Assembly (NCBI GenBank): GCA_963576735.1
Contig: OY755197.1
Location: forward strand, 11,048,501 to 11,112,500
Origin: Bedellia somnulentella
Lineage: Eukaryota; Arthropoda; Insecta; Lepidoptera; Bedelliidae
DNA length: 64,000 bases
Reading direction: 5' to 3'
Below the pieces are notes generated by a model that worked only from the letters and a program-made list of their open reading frames with translations, searched no databases and had not been told where the DNA came from. Positions 48,911-54,900 of the stretch are shown in pieces. Position 1 is the stretch's first letter; each line of letters opens with the position of its first letter. A program made the translations under genes and the position numbers.

Positions 48911-51900
48911 CTTATTTATCTCTTCAGACCCCTATTAACATTTTTTTATTTATTTCTGTCTCGCTCGTACGAAAAGAATATTCAGATTATGTCATTTTTT
49001 AGAAGTGAGTGTACATGGTGATGTTCGGCGAATAACAAACCTCTGTAGTTATCAATGGATATATATAGCCTATTATTATTCTAAAATGAATATATGGGCA
49101 TTTTCACTAAAAAGTGCCCCCCTCCTTTTTAGGGTGTCCCACGTTTTTGAAGTTGTATTATTAAATTCATATATATACATATATTTTTTAAAATTTCTCA
49201 AATTAGATTTAAATATATTAGACTTGTATTTAATGAACAGTCGTTGTGAAAATAAGTTTAGTTGATTAAATAATGTTAATTCAAAATACTGAAAGGAGAT
49301 ATTTTTAGCCTGTCCCAGTGCTTACCATCTTCGGGAAATTGAAATTTACGGCAATATTTTATAATACACACTATGGAAAGTTTACTTAAATATGAAGGAA
49401 ATTATATGGATAGTCCAACTGAATCAAACTGGTCATTTAAAACTTTTTAATAACACTCGTAAAATTGATTTGAAAATAATGTCTAAATCTGCAGCCGACC
49501 GGACATGTCAGTATAGTGACGGTCTGAATGGATATATTTTTTCTACCAAATCTGTTTTGTTTATTAAAAATGGCAACACTACCTACAAAGGATCAAGCTT
49601 CCATTTTGAAGTCTGTCAGTTTGCCGAAATTTCGTGACGAGGAGGGAGTGTTTTACTGCTATCAACGGTTGTCCACAAGTTTCCGAGTCAGGTTTGGAGC
49701 CTCTTTTTCTTCTTTAATGCTTTTATTATAATCTTTAACTATTTTAAATCTATTTATACGTTATTACGATAAACTTTTAGCTTTACAATGCTGAAAAATA
49801 ACAATTTATTTAGGTATAATCCATTTTTATTTAATTTCGCCTGGATATGTGTGACGGTCAGTTTGGTGACATTATAAGTCGTCACCTACAGGCTGGACTA
49901 CCAAAGTCACCAAACTGACGCATAAGGCTAGGACTACATGAAATAAACTTTCATCTATTTATTACTGCAGAGTCAGAGGCGGTGAGTTTCCTTCCCATCC
50001 AGGACAAATAATTGTGTGATGAACAATGATGTTTGTTGTTTTGTGTCTGGGTGTTGTCCGATTTCCATGGTACAGGGTTTGCTTAGTTTGGATGAGGCCT
50101 TGATTGACCTGTGTAATGTGTATGTGAAATATCCCGGATATTTATTTATTAAGCTTCAAAGTACAACATCTACACTATAATAATATTATAAAGAGGAAAG
50201 ATTTGTTTGTTTGTTATAAATAAACTCAAAAATGTTTACGTTTACGTTTAAATATTCAATAATTAAACTACATACAAATAAAAAAAATCTGAGTTTTATT
50301 TCAACAAATTTTGCATACATGTAACCTAAGCTTTAGGATTTTAGGTATGTCAGTTTGGTGACTGTCCCAAATTATAATAAAGTTGTTTTATTTTTATTAA
50401 TTTTATTTTTAGTATTCTGCTTAGTATTTATTTTTTATATTTTTTTAATTGGCTTAATATTAAGTAATAACAAATTATAATTTTAATAACCGGTTTCTAA
50501 GTTAACATAAACCAGAAAATTATGAGCACAATGGCATGACTTGTCACCAAACCGAAAGTAAAATGAAAATTTTAGAAAATTAATTTTATTTCTACATTGT
50601 TAAGCATTCAAATATAATATATTGACTTATTTGGAATACATATAAAGCAAAATTTAACTCAATTACCATTTTGTTTTCGACATACAGCCGTCTCAAAGAG
50701 TCACCAAACTGATCACAATTTCAACGTACTGTCCATTTCATTAATGTTTTTTAGTAATTAAACAATGTAATTATCGGAAATCAAATATGATTTCCAGTAC
50801 ATCAAACTTTAAAGAACATTCTAAAAACCTTAAACAACAAATAAAAACTTATTTTTTTAAATTCGCAAATTTTCAAATGGGTGCACCTTTTAGTAAAAAT
50901 GCCCATATCTTCTTTTATAAAAAATCACGTGTCACAGTGTTTGTCACAAAAAAATCTCCGAAACGGCTTAACCGATTGAAATGAAATTTTGCATACACAT
51001 TCGTTAGGTATAAAAATAGGTATAGTTATTGTTATACTATACCTATTGTATATAACTACTTTTTGAATGATAAGGGTTTTCCACCCCTAAGATTTTATTT
51101 TTATTTTATTTAATGGTTTATAAATTCCTTAGAAATAATGTATATGGCAAAACAACGTTTTCCGGGTCAGCTAGTAATTCTATATTTCTGTAATAAACTG
51201 CATTTGCCCTTCGAAGCAACGCGTGTGGAACATCAATATATTTACTAATTAATAAAGAAAAGAAATATTTCGTCATCGGCGGGGATCGAACCCACGATCT
51301 CCGGGTATAAATTTTTCTACAGACATTCACTTTCAGCGATCTGACGAGAAATTGGCTATTGATTGCGTTATTCATAAGTTATAATCCCCACATGAGGTTT
51401 TCACTGGTTTTCATGAACAACACATTCTAATTATCGATTACCGTCCTTCATGTGATAAGTAGACCTACTGACGCCACCAAGGCATATAAATAATATGCAT
51501 GTTTGTAACCTGTTCAAGATGGCGATATCCTGTTCGTAGAGTCGCTCGGAGCCGCTTGAAGACGCGTCGTCACGGTCGGGCGCGCGCTCTGTCGGACGGA
51601 GCTGGGCTGCCATTGGCTGAAATGTAACAGGATCATAAATAAATAAAATAAATATATAGGGGCATATTATACACAGATCAAGTTAGCCCCAAACTAAATA
51701 AAACTTGTATTATGGGATACTAACTAAACGATATGTTTAATATTACATAATAAACATACAAATATCATCCAAGACCAAAAAACAATCATTTATGCTCATC
51801 ACATTAATATTGCTCTCAGCAGAGATAGAACCAGCTACCTCCGGACCGAAAAGCTAGTCACCTATCCACTCGGCCACGGATGTCGGATCGTATGTCATTT

Positions 51901-54900
51901 AGAACATGTTGAAATTACAATTAGAGATGGTAGATGAAGAGATGTATGATCCTCCATGTTCCCTTAATGAACTCTTCACTTCAATCACATAGGTTTTGAA
52001 ACAATTTTCGGAATAATAAATTATATTGCGGAAGTGATGTTGATTCCTGTTTCCGTGGTTCTCCGCGGTTGTTTTTAAATAATAGCTTTTATATAAAGGT
52101 ACTTTAAACTGTGTTTTTTTTACTAACCTGCCGTCTCGGTCGCTCCATATCACTCTCCCGTTCTCTTTCCCGCTCCCTCTCGATTATGAAATCTCTGCCA
52201 CTTTCTGCGGATCCGCCACTGCCTACTCCCCTGAGGATAAAGAATAGAAATGATGTTATTTTAATCGATTAGCTGTGTAGTGGCTTGGAACACTACTCCA
52301 TATTACTACCCGTGAGTGTTCATAAGAGGCGACTGGGCTTTTTAAAGTGATTTTTGGGCGATGAGTTTGTAGAAGCAAAAGTGGTTGAGGAATTTCGTAT
52401 TCTGAAGCTCTAGCTACTCTTTATAGGGATTTATAACCGTGAGTATATGTATGTATGTATGTATGTTGTTTAAAGAAGAATCATATATTCACCAAAAAGT
52501 TGCAACGATTGCCTTTTTAGCCTGCATTGTATTCTTATTTATTTCTATGTGTATCATGCGAAGGTAGGACAAATAAACACCAGGGTATGTGATGTTCATT
52601 TGAAAAGTATAGTTTTGTAGCAAAATGTAACTTGCTTCATTTATCACAGTTTTTGTACATCTGATATGTTAAAGACATTTGTTTCTCTTTCTTAATTTCA
52701 TCGTACACTATACTATTTTTCCCCCTTCTAAATTTTCCAAAGATTTGTTAATAGCTATTTATAGGATATTTTATTGTTATAACTGTTGGATATATATTGT
52801 AATTTTAACTCTCTAGTTGTACTCCTAGTTGAGTTCAAACTTAACTTTTTAATAACTATGAGCTGCTTAAAAGATAGATAGATAGAAGGCCATGAAGGTC
52901 ATTGACTGAGTTGTGTGATTGAACAATATAAGAATGCGTTATCAATAACGTCTAATATTGTAAACGACATCATCGAATGCTTAACTTAACGAAGAGTATA
53001 TTATTAGTCCCGACAGCGGGAAAATACAACGATGCAACGGCTTGCTTGCATATTATAAATTTAATAAATATATCTTATTCTTAATTTAGCTAGAAGTAGC
53101 GTTTGCCTTGTAGTGTCGGCTTAGAATAACACTACCCCATTTCTACCCGTGGGTGATCGTAAGAGGCGACTAAGGGTATACGGGCTTATTAAGTGATTTT
53201 TGGGCGATGTGGTTGGAGACCCGTCACCAAAAACATTTATTATTACCATCTTTTCCCCAATCAACTTCCAAAAGTGGCTGAGGAATTTTTCATTCCAAAG
53301 CTCTGGCTACCCCGATAAGGGATTTATAGCCGTGAGTATATGTATGTATGTACCGTAAAAAAATGTGCAGAAAGACTTTTATACGGGATTGCTCCTATTG
53401 TTCTATAAAAAGATCACAAGATGTATCATTTTAAAAAAACTTCATAATCTAAGAAACAAAGCCACTAATCTTTCAGAATAATAACCTCTTAGTTTCTATG
53501 TGGCCCTGAAAACGGGCTGATGGCGTAAATGATAATTTCGGTACAATAGAGCTATGTAGGTATAAAACTAGGTAGATGTGGTGTAAGTGATCGACAAGTG
53601 GTATCGCCATGTATTTACTATCAATGAGAGAAGTTTACATTAATTAAGTTTAAGCTTAGATTTCCTCAATAATATCTAAAACTCAAATATTTTTTTTAAA
53701 TCGGATTTATAGTTCCTGAGATTAGCACGTTCAAGGAAACAAACTCCTTGGCCTTATACTATTATTACATAATTTATTAGCCTATATAAAAGAAAACATA
53801 TACCTCCATAAGTAAGCAGAAACTGGCAATCCAAATTTATGTCTTATAAACATAGGTACATAAAATATCGTCAGTATCCCAAACAGCACTAGGAATGATT
53901 CACTACTGACGATTATCTGTTATTTGTAATCTAAGATAAGTTTTATCAGGAAAAGCCCTTGTAATATTAAAACGAGATGAGTCTTATTTATACATACATA
54001 CATAAATATACTCACTGCTGTAAATCCCATGAAGGGGTAGCCAGAGCTAAGGAATTAGAAATTCCTCAGCCACTTTTGGAAGTTGCGTGGGGAAAAGATG
54101 GTGAAATAAAGGTTTTTGGTGATGGGTCTCCAACCGCATCGCCCAAAAATCCCTTAAAAGCCCCAATACCGTTAGTCGCCTCTTACGTACACCCACCGGA
54201 AGAAATGGGGTAGTGCTATTCTAAGCCGGCACTACACAGCAACTTATAAGTTTATTTATAACTTTTTTTTGTATGCATTTATATCAATTGTATTGCCCCA
54301 GTTTTATTCGATCGAAAACAGTAACTGCGCGACGTTTTTAATACCGAAAATACCGTTTATTTATGTACCCACACCTCAATTAAAAACATAAATATAATTG
54401 AGGTTCTTCATCCCCAAAAGTTCTGTAGAAATATCCGTATTTTTAAATGACTTGTCTATTTCTTACTAATAAAGGGGGAATCGAACCCGCGACCTAGGGT
54501 ATACGCCCCGACTATAAATATATACAATAGAAATAATGGATAGAAGAATTTCGCGCTGGCAGCTATTGACACGGTGGCTCAATTGGCAGAGCGTCAGGGC
54601 GTATACCCGAGGTCGCGGGTTCGATTCCCGCCTGTGTCGAGATTTTTCTTTCCTTTATTTATTAGTAATAATCCCGACATGAGGTTTTCATGAACAAAAA
54701 GATTTAAATTCTCTATTTCTTACCAAACGTTCGGAGTACTCACTCTTTGTCGATAAACAAATAACTATAGGCATCCCAATCCAACTACCCAAACAACCTA
54801 CTGACCAACTTACTTCAAAGCATTTAACTCTTCTACCAGCGAATGCGTGGCTACACATGACACTGAAAGATATGGAGCTCCCTCCAAGGCGCATCCTCGG

